Part shown: positions 1 through 8,600 of the stretch, one piece after another | How positions within the stretch are numbered: the stretch's first letter is position 1 | Layout of the letters: every line of letters begins with the position of its first letter | NCBI GenBank assembly: GCA_958407465.1 | Contig: CATYIV010000001.1 | Coordinates: 62,001 to 126,000 of the forward strand | DNA length: 64,000 bases | Source: an uncultured Collinsella sp. | Lineage (GTDB): Bacteria; Actinomycetota; Coriobacteriia; Coriobacteriales; Coriobacteriaceae | Direction: 5' to 3' | Made by a program: the position numbers and the translations under genes | Notes under the pieces: generated by a model | The model's input: the letters and a program-made list of their open reading frames with translations, nothing else | Told to the model about the DNA's origin: nothing | Database searches by the model: none

Positions 1-225
1 TGCCATAATGGCGCCGATGATGGCAGCGCGGACCATAAGGTCGCGGTTGATGCGGAAAGCGCGCTTGTGGAAGAGCAGCAGGCAAGCCACAAAGGCGATG
101 ATGCAGCGCAGCGCAACGATGCTCGTGGCGTTCATACTGTCCATGCCGATCTTCATGAGGGGGTACGAAAAGCCCCATGCGACGGGAACGGAAAATGAGA
201 GCGCGATTGCTTTTTTGCGATCCAT
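1..225 (-). CDS. EamA/DMT-family transporter, N-terminal fragment
   Basis: Seventy-five N-terminal residues are visible, beginning MDRKKAIALSFSVPVAWG; the rest lies beyond the window edge. The fragment has two hydrophobic segments (about residues 7-22 and 35-51). The AWGFSYPLMKIG stretch is typical of the first helix of EamA drug/metabolite exporters, which normally have ten helices. The start is fixed by AAGGAG just upstream on the minus strand. It is divergent from the LysR gene at 384, which may control it. The substrate cannot be told. Confidence 0.75.
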   Translation of the reverse strand, partial: MDRKKAIALSFSVPVAWGFSYPLMKIGMDSMNATSIVALRCIIAFVACLLLFHKRAFRINRDLMVRAAIIGAIMA

Positions 226-383
226 GGGACTCCTTTTGTTACAGAACGGTTTCGTAAAAAGGATTCTGCTCCCAGATGTGGATGTAGTAAAGCGAATGTA
301 TCTTCAGTATGATTAAGAAATGCTAATGTCATTAGGAAAAGCGCTGGCAAAACGTTTTACGGCTGCATTGATGTGGAGGCACG

Positions 384-1250
384 ATGGCATCGCGGTATCA
401 GATTGTTTGTATGGTGGTCGATCGCGGCAGTCTTAAGGGCGCGGCGGACGAGTTGGGCTATACGCAAAGTGCGGTGAGCCAGGCCGTCAAGGCGCTCGAG
501 CGCGAGCTGGGCACCACGCTTATCGAGCGCGGAAAGCAGGGCGTTTCGCTTACGCGCGATGGCAAGCAGTATCTGCCGTACCTGCGCCAGATTGTGACCG
601 CCGAGGCCGAGCTCGAGGGCAAGCGCCAGGAGCTGCTGGGGCTTTCGTCGACCGATATTCGCATCGCGACGTTTACCAACGTGAGCCGTACCGTGCTGCC
701 GCGTGTGATCCGCGACTTTGGTACGCTGCACCCGGGCGTACGCTTTACCCTCAAGCAGGGCGATTACACGCGCAACGCTCAGTGGGTGCACGACGGCGTG
801 GTGGATTTTTGCTTTACGGCGCGCGGGTTTACCGCAGGCCTCGAGAAGCGTGTGGTCTATCACGACGAGTTGGTGGCGCTGCTGCCGGCTGCGCATCCGC
901 TGGCGGCAAAGGAAAAGGTGACGCTCGCCGACCTGGCGTCCGAGCCCTTTGTGCTGCTGGATGAGGGCGAACAGAGCCTGGTGCTCGATGCATTTGCGAC
1001 ACATGGGCTGTCGCCGCACGTGACGAGTGAGGTGACTGACGACTACACCATCATGGCGATGGTGGAGGAGGGCCTAGGCGTGAGCATGCTCTACCGTCGT
1101 ACTGTGGAGGGCATGCGAGCCGATATTCGTGTGCGACCCATCGTGCATGCTCCCTCGCGCGACGTAGTGGCAGCTTGGCGCAGCTGGGATACCATGCCTA
1201 TCGCCACGAGGCGCTTTATCGACTATATGAGCTCGCATATTGTCAATTAA
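384..1250 (+). CDS. LysR-family transcriptional regulator
   Basis: A 288-residue protein of usual LysR length. The N-terminal winged helix-turn-helix (about residues 1-60) contains the motif LGYTQSAVSQAVKALERELG, followed by a linker helix and a periplasmic-binding-protein-like effector domain (about 85-285). GGAGG lies four bases before the ATG. It is divergent from the EamA transporter fragment, the usual arrangement of a LysR regulator and its target. It resembles the LysR protein at 39198 in the DDY.IMAMVE.GLGVS stretch, so the two are probably paralogues. The effector is unknown. Confidence 0.9.
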   Translation: MASRYQIVCMVVDRGSLKGAADELGYTQSAVSQAVKALERELGTTLIERGKQGVSLTRDGKQYLPYLRQIVTAEAELEGKRQELLGLSSTDIRIATFTNVSRTVLPRVIRDFGTLHPGVRFTLKQGDYTRNAQWVHDGVVDFCFTARGFTAGLEKRVVYHDELVALLPAAHPLAAKEKVTLADLASEPFVLLDEGEQSLVLDAFATHGLSPHVTSEVTDDYTIMAMVEEGLGVSMLYRRTVEGMRADIRVRPIVHAPSRDVVAAWRSWDTMPIATRRFIDYMSSHIVN

Positions 1251-1277
1251 TGACTGGCGTGGCGTTGAGTGCGGTGT

Positions 1278-2660
1278 CTAGCGGGCTGTCGCTTTGGCTT
1301 GGGTGGCGCGATAGGTGCGTGCCGGGTGGCAAAGTAGTACCGCCACGACCATAAAGAACGCCGTGGTGCCCAGGCTGATGGGGTAGACCATCATGATGTT
1401 CGCAAAGGTGCGGAAGTGCGGGAACACGCAGAACACCCAATAGAAGCGGATGCCGCAGACGCAGATCATGGTGATGAGGGCGGGCGTGAGCGAGATACCA
1501 AAGCCGCGTAGGTAGCCGGACATGTTTTCGTAGAACATGCTAAAGGCGTACGCCGGGAAGATCGAACACACGCGGATATAGCCGATCGAGACGATGTTGG
1601 GATCGCTGTTGAACAGCGACAAGATCTCGCGCCCCAGGCCGACAATGACGACAATCGTGGTGAGTGCAACGATACCGCCTTCGACCAGGCAGACCTTGAG
1701 CGTTTTGGTGCAGCGGTCGATCTGGCGGGCACCGTGGTTTTGTCCCACAAAGGTGGTGCAAGCCTGGCTAAAGCTGTTGAGCAGGTTGTAGCATACGTAC
1801 TCCAAGCTCATAGCGGCGCTCGATGCCGCCATGACCTCGGTGCCCAGGCTGTTGATAGCAGACTGGATGATGATGTTGGCGACGGCAAAGACGGCGCTCT
1901 GGATGCCGGCGGGCAGGCCGATCTTGACGATGCGCTTGAGGGCGACGGGGTCGATAGCCAGGTCGCGCGGGGTGACGCGGACGACGGAGTCGGTCTTGAG
2001 CAGGCGGATAAAGAGCGTAGCGGCGCTGACGGTGTAGGCGATGGCGGTGGCGATGGCGACGCCCGCGACGCCCCAGTGGAGTACGGGGACAAAGATGAGG
2101 TCCAGGCCAATGTTGAGGACGGTGGACACGGCAAGCGCCTGCAGCGGCATGCGGGTGATGCCGACGGAGCGGAAGATCGCGGCCTCAAAGTTGTAAAGCA
2201 AGATCGAGGGCATGCTGAGCAAAAAGACGCGTAGGTAGAGCGAAGCGAGCGGCATGGTTTCGGCGGGAACGTTGAGCGCGGCGAGCATGGGCTCGGCAAA
2301 GATCTCGCCCAGTGCGATGACGACAAAGCCCACAAGTGCCATAAGAATCGAGGTATGGACGGCGCGTTTGACCATGTTCTGATCGTTGCGGCCGATAGCG
2401 TTGGCGATGACCACGTTGGAGCCAAGCGACATGCCAATAAACAGGTTGAGCATAAGAATGGTAAGCGGAACATTGGAGCCGACCGCCGCCATGGCGAGGG
2501 TTCCCTGGTCGCCCGAGAAGTTACCGATGATGACCGTGGCGATGAGGTTCGACAGTTGCTCCAAGATGCTCGTGGCGGCCACAGGGAAGGCGAACAGGGG
2601 AACATTGCGCCACAGCGATCCGGTGGTCATGTCAATGTGCTTAGATACGGTGTCAGCCAT
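1278..2660 (-). CDS. MATE-family efflux transporter
   Basis: A 460-residue multi-helix membrane protein with the two homologous halves of MATE/DinF antiporters. Family-typical stretches include LFAFPVAATSILEQL near the N-terminus, the GNDQ-containing loop near residue 95 and the VGQNHGA loop between halves. Members export cationic drugs or metabolites using Na+ or H+ gradients. The gene is convergent with the LysR gene at 384 (27-bp gap). The Shine-Dalgarno sequence before the ATG is weak. Substrate unknown. Confidence 0.92.
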   Translation of the reverse strand: MADTVSKHIDMTTGSLWRNVPLFAFPVAATSILEQLSNLIATVIIGNFSGDQGTLAMAAVGSNVPLTILMLNLFIGMSLGSNVVIANAIGRNDQNMVKRAVHTSILMALVGFVVIALGEIFAEPMLAALNVPAETMPLASLYLRVFLLSMPSILLYNFEAAIFRSVGITRMPLQALAVSTVLNIGLDLIFVPVLHWGVAGVAIATAIAYTVSAATLFIRLLKTDSVVRVTPRDLAIDPVALKRIVKIGLPAGIQSAVFAVANIIIQSAINSLGTEVMAASSAAMSLEYVCYNLLNSFSQACTTFVGQNHGARQIDRCTKTLKVCLVEGGIVALTTIVVIVGLGREILSLFNSDPNIVSIGYIRVCSIFPAYAFSMFYENMSGYLRGFGISLTPALITMICVCGIRFYWVFCVFPHFRTFANIMMVYPISLGTTAFFMVVAVLLCHPARTYRATQAKATAR

Positions 2661-2721
2661 ACGCTCTCAATCTCTAACATGCTCTTTTGTGCTTATTTGC
2701 GCAGACGATGATACTCCTAAT

Positions 2722-2785
2722 CGCCTAGTCATTGGGGACGTTCTAAAACGATTACTCATTCAAGAACGTCCCCAATGACTAGGCG
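2722..2785. repeat. Palindromic repeat, GTCATTGGGGACGTTCT family, copy 1
   Basis: Two perfect 23-bp inverted arms (2722-2744 and 2763-2785) are separated by an 18-bp loop. They lie in the divergent gap between the MATE gene and rlmA. A degenerate second copy is at 45342-45404. The arms contain the GGGGAC word also found in other dispersed palindromes of this window. Confidence 0.85.
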
Positions 2786-2838
2786 GGGAAGGCGTGCGAC
2801 AATGGTGGGCGTTGTGTTGTTCGCGCTAAGGAGTTGCC

Positions 2839-3654
2839 ATGTTGTTGTGTCCCGTTTGCCATGAGCCGCTGGTGGATGACGAACGCGGTGCTGCATGCGC
2901 GGGCGGACACCGGTTTGACCGTGCGCGCGAGGGCTATCTATATCTATTGCGCTCGTCCAAGAGCGGCGACTCCATGGGCGATCCCAAGTCACAGGCGCGC
3001 AGCCGTCGTGACTTTCTGAACCGTGGATACTACGCGCCGTTGCGCGATGCGATGGTCGAGCTGGTGCGCAAGCAGGTGTCTGGGCGTGCTGCGTCTACGA
3101 GCGGTCCCATGACGCTGCTCGATATTTGCTGCGGCGAGGGCTATTACACCAGCGCCATGGGCGCGGTGCCGGGCGTGGATGCTTACGGTTTCGACCTGGG
3201 CAAAGAGATGGTGCGCCTTGCCGCCAAGCGCGACGATGCGACCTATTTCGTAGCCAACATGAAGGACATCCCTGTGGCCGATGGCGCCTTCGATATGGTG
3301 ACCGAGCTCTTCGCTCCCTTTAACGAGCGCGAGTTTGCCCGCGTGCTGGCGCCGGAGGGCTCGCTCTACACCGTGGTGCCGGGTGCCCGTCATCTGTTTG
3401 GGCTTAAGGAAGTGCTCTACGATACGCCGTACCTTAACGACGAGAAGCTGCCGAAGACTACCGAGCTCGAGTTGGTCGGAACGCAGCGGGTATCTGCGAA
3501 TATTACGCTCCAGACCCAGGCCGACATCGAGGCGGTGTTCCAGATGACGCCGTACTACTACCGCACGCGCCCTGCCGACAAAGAGCGCTTGGCAAACCTG
3601 GATACCCTTCAAACCGACATCGACTTCATCATCGCCGAGTACCGCCACAGCTAA
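2839..3654 (+). CDS. rlmA: 23S rRNA (guanine-N1)-methyltransferase RlmA-like
   Basis: A 271-residue protein of RlmA length. The N-terminus carries a small zinc finger, with CPVC at residues 4-7 and a Cys/His pair around 20-25. The linker SMGDPKSQARSRRDFLNRGY is diagnostic of the RlmA family, and a Rossmann-type SAM-binding domain follows (LLDICCGEGYYT). Family members methylate N1 of G745/G748 in helix 35 of 23S rRNA; which position is used here is not shown. AAGGAG precedes the ATG. The gene sits between two different palindromic repeats (2722-2785 and 3656-3708). Confidence 0.88.
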   Translation: MLLCPVCHEPLVDDERGAACAGGHRFDRAREGYLYLLRSSKSGDSMGDPKSQARSRRDFLNRGYYAPLRDAMVELVRKQVSGRAASTSGPMTLLDICCGEGYYTSAMGAVPGVDAYGFDLGKEMVRLAAKRDDATYFVANMKDIPVADGAFDMVTELFAPFNEREFARVLAPEGSLYTVVPGARHLFGLKEVLYDTPYLNDEKLPKTTELELVGTQRVSANITLQTQADIEAVFQMTPYYYRTRPADKERLANLDTLQTDIDFIIAEYRHS

Positions 3655-3655
3655 C

Positions 3656-3708
3656 AACCTGCCAAAAAGGGACAGGTTTGTTTTGGTAGGTTTTGTCTGG
3701 GCAAACGT
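3656..3708. repeat. Palindromic repeat, CCTGCCAAAA/TTTTGG family, copy 1
   Basis: Arms AACCTGCCAAAA (3656-3667) and TTTTGGTAGGTT (3681-3692) pair with one G-T wobble around a loop containing AGGGACAGG. The tail TCTGGGCAAACGT (to 3708) is shared with the copy at 45274. Further copy at 23080-23114. Confidence 0.8.
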
Positions 3709-3748
3709 AAAGGGCCGACCGCGGAGATGCGCGATCGGCCCTTTTTAT
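3709..3748 (+). terminator. Intrinsic terminator after rlmA
   Basis: The hairpin AGGGCCGACCGCG / CGCGATCGGCCCT (one mismatch) is followed by TTTTTATT. It probably ends rlmA transcription ahead of the convergent membrane-protein gene. Confidence 0.85.
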
Positions 3749-3792
3749 TGGCGTATATACCAGAGTCGCTGAGCGATTGACACGGATGCGGC

Positions 3793-4197
3793 TTAGCTCA
3801 AACGGTCCATGCCCTCTTTCTTGACGCGGTTGGCGACTACAAAGTAGATAATGCTGACAATCAGGCCGCTAAAATCGGGGATGCTTGAGCCGGTCCCACC
3901 CAAGAGGGGCAGGGAGAGAAGCAGGCTGATGACCGAACATGCTAGGCAGACGATGGACCAAATCCAGACAACGCCAGCCTTGGCGGGATTATTTGCCGCG
4001 CGGATGCCAAAGACGGCGGTCACAATTTCGACGACGCCCAATACGATGACGACGATGCAAGAAACGATCATGGTACCCGTGATATCGCCTGCCGCGCTGC
4101 CCGCAAAGAGCGCTGTAGCACCCATGCCTGCGCTTAGAATGCCGACGACAAAGAAGAAGAACGATAGGATTTTGAGTAATTTGCAGGCGTTGCTCAT
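3793..4197 (-). CDS. Small four-helix membrane protein, unknown function
   Basis: A 134-residue protein with four predicted hydrophobic segments: about 8-35, 42-66, 76-100 and 108-125. The C-terminus is basic (RVKKEGMDRLS). AAAGGA precedes the ATG. I do not recognise a named family; the layout is like many short actinobacterial DUF membrane proteins. It is convergent with rlmA and followed by no obvious partner. Confidence 0.7.
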   Translation of the reverse strand: MSNACKLLKILSFFFFVVGILSAGMGATALFAGSAAGDITGTMIVSCIVVIVLGVVEIVTAVFGIRAANNPAKAGVVWIWSIVCLACSVISLLLSLPLLGGTGSSIPDFSGLIVSIIYFVVANRVKKEGMDRLS

Positions 4198-4426
4198 GGC
4201 TGGTCCTTTCGATGCGGGCGCGGAGAATCAGTCGCACCCAGGTTGTGGCACATATCGTGAAGCACATTGTAGTTCAACGGGGCGATGCATGCGTTTGAAA
4301 GCGTCTCTTGCCTGTACGGTCCAACCTTTCAAAAAGGAAAGCTGGACGTAAGCCAAATCGATGGCGGCTCATGTGCGGCGCTGAGATGATGAGGCTGTAA
4401 CAAGGAGCTGGTCTCAAGGAGGAGCC

Positions 4427-4570
4427 ATGATGTACGGAGCAGGGCAAGTGCGTGAGCCGCGGTCGTTGGGAAGGCGCATGGGTGATTCCGTGATCGCTGC
4501 TGTGTGCACGGGATTGATGGCGGTGCTTTGCATTGGGATGCTGTGGGCCATGTCGCATGTGGGACAATAG
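4427..4570 (+). CDS. 47-residue putative single-pass membrane protein
   Basis: A short frame beginning MMYGAGQVREP with one hydrophobic stretch at about residues 21-43 and a short tail. It is supported by a strong AAGGAGG seven bases or fewer before the ATG. It lies in the 437-bp gap between the minus-strand membrane protein and rsmJ, where nothing else convincing is coded. Function unknown; expression is inferred only from the ribosome binding site and composition. Confidence 0.5.
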   Translation: MMYGAGQVREPRSLGRRMGDSVIAAVCTGLMAVLCIGMLWAMSHVGQ

Positions 4571-4634
4571 CGGACGGTTGGGTGCCGACATAAACGGTGC
4601 CCTGCGTATTCGTTTTGCTTGTTAAGGAGTGTCC

Positions 4635-5339
4635 ATGGGCGTCGTCGATCCCTTATCTGTTGCTCGGGCCGCGGGGCTTGAGCTGATCGGGAAGCCCGAG
4701 GGCCTCACGCTCACCGACGGCACGATGGAGCTGCGCGCCGATTTTGGCCGCATGCTGCCGCGACTCAAGCAGGGCCGTCTACAGCAAGAGCTGTTGGTAA
4801 AGGCTGCGCGCACAAAGGGCATCGAGCGACCATGGGCAATTGACGCTACGGCAGGCTTTGGCGAGGATTCGCTGCTGTTGGCGGCCGCGGGCTTTACCGT
4901 CGATCTGTATGAGCAGGACTGCGTGATCGCGGCGCTCCTTCAGGATGCTTTGGAGCGCGCGGCGGATGATCCGGCGCTTGCGGCTGCCGTGGCACGCATG
5001 TGCTTACATGCGGGCGAGGACAGCATTGCGGGCCTTCGTCAAACCGTCGAGCTGGTCGAGCAGGGCGAGCTCGCAGCACCCGACGTGGTGTACCTGGATC
5101 CCATGTTTCCCGAGCGCACCAAGAGTGCAGCGGTCAAAAAGAAGTTCCAGCTCCTACATCATCTGGAGCAGCCATGCGCCGACGAGGAATCGCTGGTCGA
5201 GGCGGCGCTTGCTGTGCATCCGCGCAAGGTCGTTATCAAGCGGCCGGTAAAGGGCCCGCTGCTTGCCGGCGTTAAGCCGAGCTATCAACTTGCGGGCAAG
5301 GCCGTTCGCTACGATGTTTTGGTGCCGCCGCGCCCGTAG
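4635..5339 (+). CDS. rsmJ: 16S rRNA (guanine1516-N2)-methyltransferase RsmJ-like
   Basis: A 234-residue SAM-dependent methyltransferase. WAIDATAGFGEDSLLLAA is the SAM-binding loop, VVYLDPMFPERTKSA is the family-specific catalytic region, and KRPVKGP lies near the C-terminus. RsmJ (YhiQ) methylates N2 of G1516 in 16S rRNA. The ATG at 4635 is preferred over the GTG at 4629, because AAGGAG sits five bases before it while the GTG overlaps that site. Confidence 0.87.
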   Translation: MGVVDPLSVARAAGLELIGKPEGLTLTDGTMELRADFGRMLPRLKQGRLQQELLVKAARTKGIERPWAIDATAGFGEDSLLLAAAGFTVDLYEQDCVIAALLQDALERAADDPALAAAVARMCLHAGEDSIAGLRQTVELVEQGELAAPDVVYLDPMFPERTKSAAVKKKFQLLHHLEQPCADEESLVEAALAVHPRKVVIKRPVKGPLLAGVKPSYQLAGKAVRYDVLVPPRP

Positions 5340-5387
5340 CTTGTGTGCGATGGCTGGCGCTCCGTCAGTGCCGTGCCAATGTGGGGT

Positions 5388-5684
5388 CTATTTCCAAGGG
5401 TGCGACGTCAAATGCCAGCCGCCGCAGTATTCGCATTTGTAGCAGGCCAAGCCACGCCGCCCGCGGTTTTCACATTCGGCCATAACAGCCTCGGCCTCGG
5501 CGCGCGTGTCGTAACGGTTTTTGCGCTCGCACGACTTGTAGCGCCAGGCCTCATCGCGCTCGGCGTCCAGGGCGTCGCGGCGCTCGTCTTCGCGCGCAAA
5601 CAGGTCACTCATATCGCCGCCCGTGGCAGCGCCTAAAAACTCGCTTTTGGCTTTTGACCAAGCGGCTCGCTTTTTGCTCCCCAT
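5388..5684 (-). CDS. Small Cys-rich protein, possible zinc ribbon
   Basis: A 98-residue protein from the ATG at 5684; a TTG at 5705 would add seven residues but lacks a ribosome binding site. The N-terminal half is basic and charged. The C-terminal half has CERKNRYDTRAEAEAVM and then C-x2-C-x2-C-type cysteines in CYKCEYCGGWHLT, suggesting a metal-binding knuckle. Similar short proteins are seen in Actinobacteria without assigned function. It is divergent from the GNAT gene and shares the 5709-5740 palindrome region. Confidence 0.7.
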   Translation of the reverse strand: MGSKKRAAWSKAKSEFLGAATGGDMSDLFAREDERRDALDAERDEAWRYKSCERKNRYDTRAEAEAVMAECENRGRRGLACYKCEYCGGWHLTSHPWK

Positions 5685-5708
5685 CTGCTTCGCGCCCCTC
5701 TCCAAACG

Positions 5709-5740
5709 TTGGTATCATTGCTCAATCAAAGTGATACCAA
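5709..5740. promoter_or_regulatory. Inverted repeat TTGGTATCA-N14-TGATACCAA
   Basis: Perfect 9-bp arms (5709-5717, 5732-5740) lie in the short divergent gap between the Cys-rich protein and the acetyltransferase. The position and symmetry fit a dimeric repressor operator; the regulator is not identified. Confidence 0.55.
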
Positions 5741-5758
5741 TAAACGTGAGGCCGCCGC

Positions 5759-6250
5759 GTGATGATCAGAAAAACCCTCGATACCGACATTCCCGCCGTC
5801 ATGGCTGTCTATGACGCGGCCCGCGCCTTTATGCGCGCGCATGGCAACGCCACGCAGTGGCCCGAGGGCACGCCTTCTGCCGAGCAGCTGGCTGCCGATA
5901 TCGCTGCCGGTGGCAGCTATGTGTGTGAAGTCGACGGCCGCGTGGTGGCGACGTTTGCCTTTTTACCGGGCCCGGACGAGTGCTATGACGTAATTGAGGA
6001 CGGTCAATGGCGTAGCGACACTCCGTACGCCGTGCTGCACCGTGTGGCATCCGACGGCACCGTGCACGGTATCGCGGCTGCGATGTTTGCCTTTGCCAAG
6101 GAGCGTGCCGATCACCTGCGCATCGACACGCATCAGGACAACCTGCCCATGCAGGGCGCGAGCCTCAAGGCGGGGTTTGAGCGCGCCGGCATCGTGTATG
6201 TGTCCGACGGTACACCGCGTGTTGCGTTTGACTGGCTGCGCGAGGCATAA
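5759..6250 (+). CDS. GNAT-family N-acetyltransferase
   Basis: A 163-residue protein with GNAT layout: MIRKTLDTDIPAVMAVYDAA is strand/helix 1, VCEVDGRVVATFAF the central strands, and the late LRIDTHQDNLPMQ plus KAGFERAGIVYV are typical of acetyl-CoA-dependent GNATs. The GTG at 5759 is followed directly by ATG at 5762; either may start, with GTGAGG upstream. Acceptor unknown. The preceding palindrome may regulate it. Confidence 0.88.
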   Translation: MMIRKTLDTDIPAVMAVYDAARAFMRAHGNATQWPEGTPSAEQLAADIAAGGSYVCEVDGRVVATFAFLPGPDECYDVIEDGQWRSDTPYAVLHRVASDGTVHGIAAAMFAFAKERADHLRIDTHQDNLPMQGASLKAGFERAGIVYVSDGTPRVAFDWLREA

Positions 6251-6279
6251 GAGCGGGGACGCGTATCAACAATTTGCAC

Positions 6280-6315
6280 GAACGAAAATGGCCCCGGGTG
6301 GGGCCATTTTCGTTC
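6280..6315. terminator. Strong hairpin after acetyltransferase gene
   Basis: Perfect 16-bp arms (6280-6295, 6300-6315) with a GGGT loop. The arms end in AAAA/TTTT-rich sequence, so it could terminate on either strand. Confidence 0.7.
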
Positions 6316-6504
6316 GCTACGCTGTTTTGCAAGCCGGCTTTCGCAAGGCGCGAACCTACGAAAATCGCCGCGCGGCAACGCAGGGCGATGAGCTCGGTCG
6401 GGGGATAGGGCCCGCTTCGCCCGCCGGCCCGTACATTATATCATCCAGTGTGAAGCGTGAACGCCCGTTGCCGCGTGCGATGGGCTCGTAATAAGAGGAG
6501 AGCC

Positions 6505-8508
6505 ATGTCGAAGCAAGCGGTCGTTGGAATCTTGGCGCATGTCGATGCAGGCAAGACCACGCTAGCCGAGGCCATGCTGTTCAACGCGGGTCGCATTCGC
6601 AAGCGCGGCCGCGTGGACGATGGCGATTCACATCTGGACACGAACGCGATCGAGCGCGAGCGTGGCATCACGATCTTCTCGTCGCAGGCCGTGCTCGAGC
6701 ATGGCGATACCCGCGTCATGCTCGTGGATGCGCCGGGGCATGTCGATTTTTCTGCCGAGGCGGAGCGCACGCTGCGCGCACTCGACTACGCGATTTTGGT
6801 TGTGGGCGCCAACGACGGCGTGCAAGGGCATACCGAAACCCTGTGGCGTCTGCTTGCGCGCTATGACATTCCGACGTTCATCTATATCAACAAAATCGAT
6901 TTGGAGAATCCCGGCCGCGATGTTTTGCTGGCACAACTTGGGCAGCGTCTTTCTGAGGGGTGCCTGGATGCCAACGAACTGCTGGTGGGTGGGGCCGTTC
7001 AGGAGGACGCTGCTGCGTTGGACGAGGCGGCGCTCGAGGAGTTTCTAGAGGTGGGTGAGCTTTCCGTCGCGACGCTGTCACGCATGGTTGCCGAGCGCAA
7101 GCTCTTTCCCTGTTTTGCCGGCTCGGCGCTCAAGGACCAAGGCGTGGACGAGCTGCTGGATGGCATATGTGCGCTGATGCGCGAACAGGCATGGCGCCCG
7201 GCGTTTGCCGCGCGCGTCTACCGCGTGAGCCGCGGAGATCGCGGCGAGCGCTTGGCATGGGTTAAAGTGACCGGCGGCACGCTGCATGCCAAGCAGATGA
7301 TTGACGGACGTTCCGGTGCCGAGGCGTGGGAACAGAAGGCCGATCAGGTGCGCATCTATAACGGCGAAAAGTATGAGCTTGCCCAAGAAGTTGCTGCTGG
7401 CGGTATTTGTGCCGTGACGGGTCTTGCGCACGTTCGCTCAGGGGACGCCCTGGGCGCGGAGTCCGCGTGCGATGCGCCCATCATCGCTCCGGTCCTCACC
7501 TATACGGTGCTTCCGGACAAACATGACGTCCATACGGTGTTCAAAGCGCTGACTGAGCTGGCGGACGAAGATCCCATGCTCGGCGTAAGCTGGAATACGC
7601 ATCTTGAGCAGATTCATTTGCAGTTGATGGGCGCCGTGCAACTCGAGGTCGTGCAGCGGGTGTTGGCAGATCGCTTTGGCCTTTCGGTTTCGTTTGAGTC
7701 TGGCGGCATTCTCTATAAGGAGACTATTTCGCAGCCGGTCGAGGGCGTGGGCCACTTTGAGCCGCTGCGCCACTATGCCGAGGTGCATCTGCGCCTGGAG
7801 CCGTTGCCAGCGGGTTCGGGCGTGCAGTTTGGCACCGTGACCTCGACCGACGAGCTCGATCTTAACTGGCAGCGTCTGGCACTCACCAACGCCATGGAGC
7901 GCGACCACTTGGGCGTGCTGACCGGCTCGCCCATCACCGATGTGCGCATTACACTCACAGGTGGCCGCGCGCATGCCAAACACACCGAGGGCGGCGATTT
8001 TCGCCAGGCTACGTACCGTGCGATTCGCCAGGGACTCATGCAGGCACGTGAGGCCGGCGCGGCGGTACTATTGGAGCCGTGGTACCACTTTGAGCTCGAG
8101 GTGCCGGGGGAGTGCGTGGGCCGGGCGCTCTCGGATGCCACGCGCATGGGTGCCGAGTACGAGCCGCCGACGATGGCGGGCGACCGGGCGAAGCTTGTGG
8201 GTCGCGTACCGGTATCCGAGGTGCAGGATTACGCACTGGAGGTGGCTGCCTACACGAGCGGTCGCGGACATCTGTACCTGGAGTTCGCCGGCTATGCGGC
8301 TTGCCATGATGCCGAGCGCGTAATCGAGGCTGCCGCCTATGAGCCAGAGGCCGATCTGCCCAACACGCCCGATTCGGTCTTTTGCTCTCACGGCGCCGGT
8401 TACACGGTCAAATGGTACGACGTACCCGCCGCGGCGCACGTAAAGGTCGATCCCGCTACCTTCCGCCCCTGGCGAGCAGCAGACGCCGAGTTTTTCGGCC
8501 ATAGGTGA
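6505..8508 (+). CDS. EF-G-like translational GTPase of the ribosomal protection (TetM-like) family
   Basis: A 667-residue GTPase from the ATG at 6505 (AAGAGG upstream). G motifs are in order: G1 AHVDAGKTT, G2 RGIT, G3 DAPGH, G4 NKID, G5-like GSAL. EF-G-type domains II-V follow. Tet(M)/Tet(O) proteins (about 640 residues) remove tetracycline from ribosomes. This sequence shares their architecture but diverges in the switch region, and it sits among housekeeping genes without mobility signals. It may therefore be a chromosomal paralogue rather than an acquired resistance gene. A phenotype cannot be inferred. Confidence 0.85.
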   Translation: MSKQAVVGILAHVDAGKTTLAEAMLFNAGRIRKRGRVDDGDSHLDTNAIERERGITIFSSQAVLEHGDTRVMLVDAPGHVDFSAEAERTLRALDYAILVVGANDGVQGHTETLWRLLARYDIPTFIYINKIDLENPGRDVLLAQLGQRLSEGCLDANELLVGGAVQEDAAALDEAALEEFLEVGELSVATLSRMVAERKLFPCFAGSALKDQGVDELLDGICALMREQAWRPAFAARVYRVSRGDRGERLAWVKVTGGTLHAKQMIDGRSGAEAWEQKADQVRIYNGEKYELAQEVAAGGICAVTGLAHVRSGDALGAESACDAPIIAPVLTYTVLPDKHDVHTVFKALTELADEDPMLGVSWNTHLEQIHLQLMGAVQLEVVQRVLADRFGLSVSFESGGILYKETISQPVEGVGHFEPLRHYAEVHLRLEPLPAGSGVQFGTVTSTDELDLNWQRLALTNAMERDHLGVLTGSPITDVRITLTGGRAHAKHTEGGDFRQATYRAIRQGLMQAREAGAAVLLEPWYHFELEVPGECVGRALSDATRMGAEYEPPTMAGDRAKLVGRVPVSEVQDYALEVAAYTSGRGHLYLEFAGYAACHDAERVIEAAAYEPEADLPNTPDSVFCSHGAGYTVKWYDVPAAAHVKVDPATFRPWRAADAEFFGHR

Positions 8509-8538
8509 TAGAAGGGCGGCCTTTTGTCACCTGCTGTT

Positions 8539-8568
8539 GGTATAACTCGGTATAAGTTGGTATAACTA
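8539..8568. repeat. Three tandem 10-bp GGTATAA repeats
   Basis: GGTATAACT, GGTATAAGT and GGTATAACT begin at 8539, 8549 and 8559, an exact 10-bp period, 33 bases before the AAA ATPase start. Spacing of one helical turn suggests a cooperative protein-binding site; each unit could also serve as a -10 box. Confidence 0.7.
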
Positions 8569-8600
8569 TTACCAGGGTTTGCCAATCCGAGGAGGCCGAC

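Noticed and set aside
4274..4591. 105-codon minus-strand frame
   Set aside because: It is antisense to the small membrane ORF at 4427-4570, has a low-complexity His/Arg/Pro composition and no ribosome binding site.
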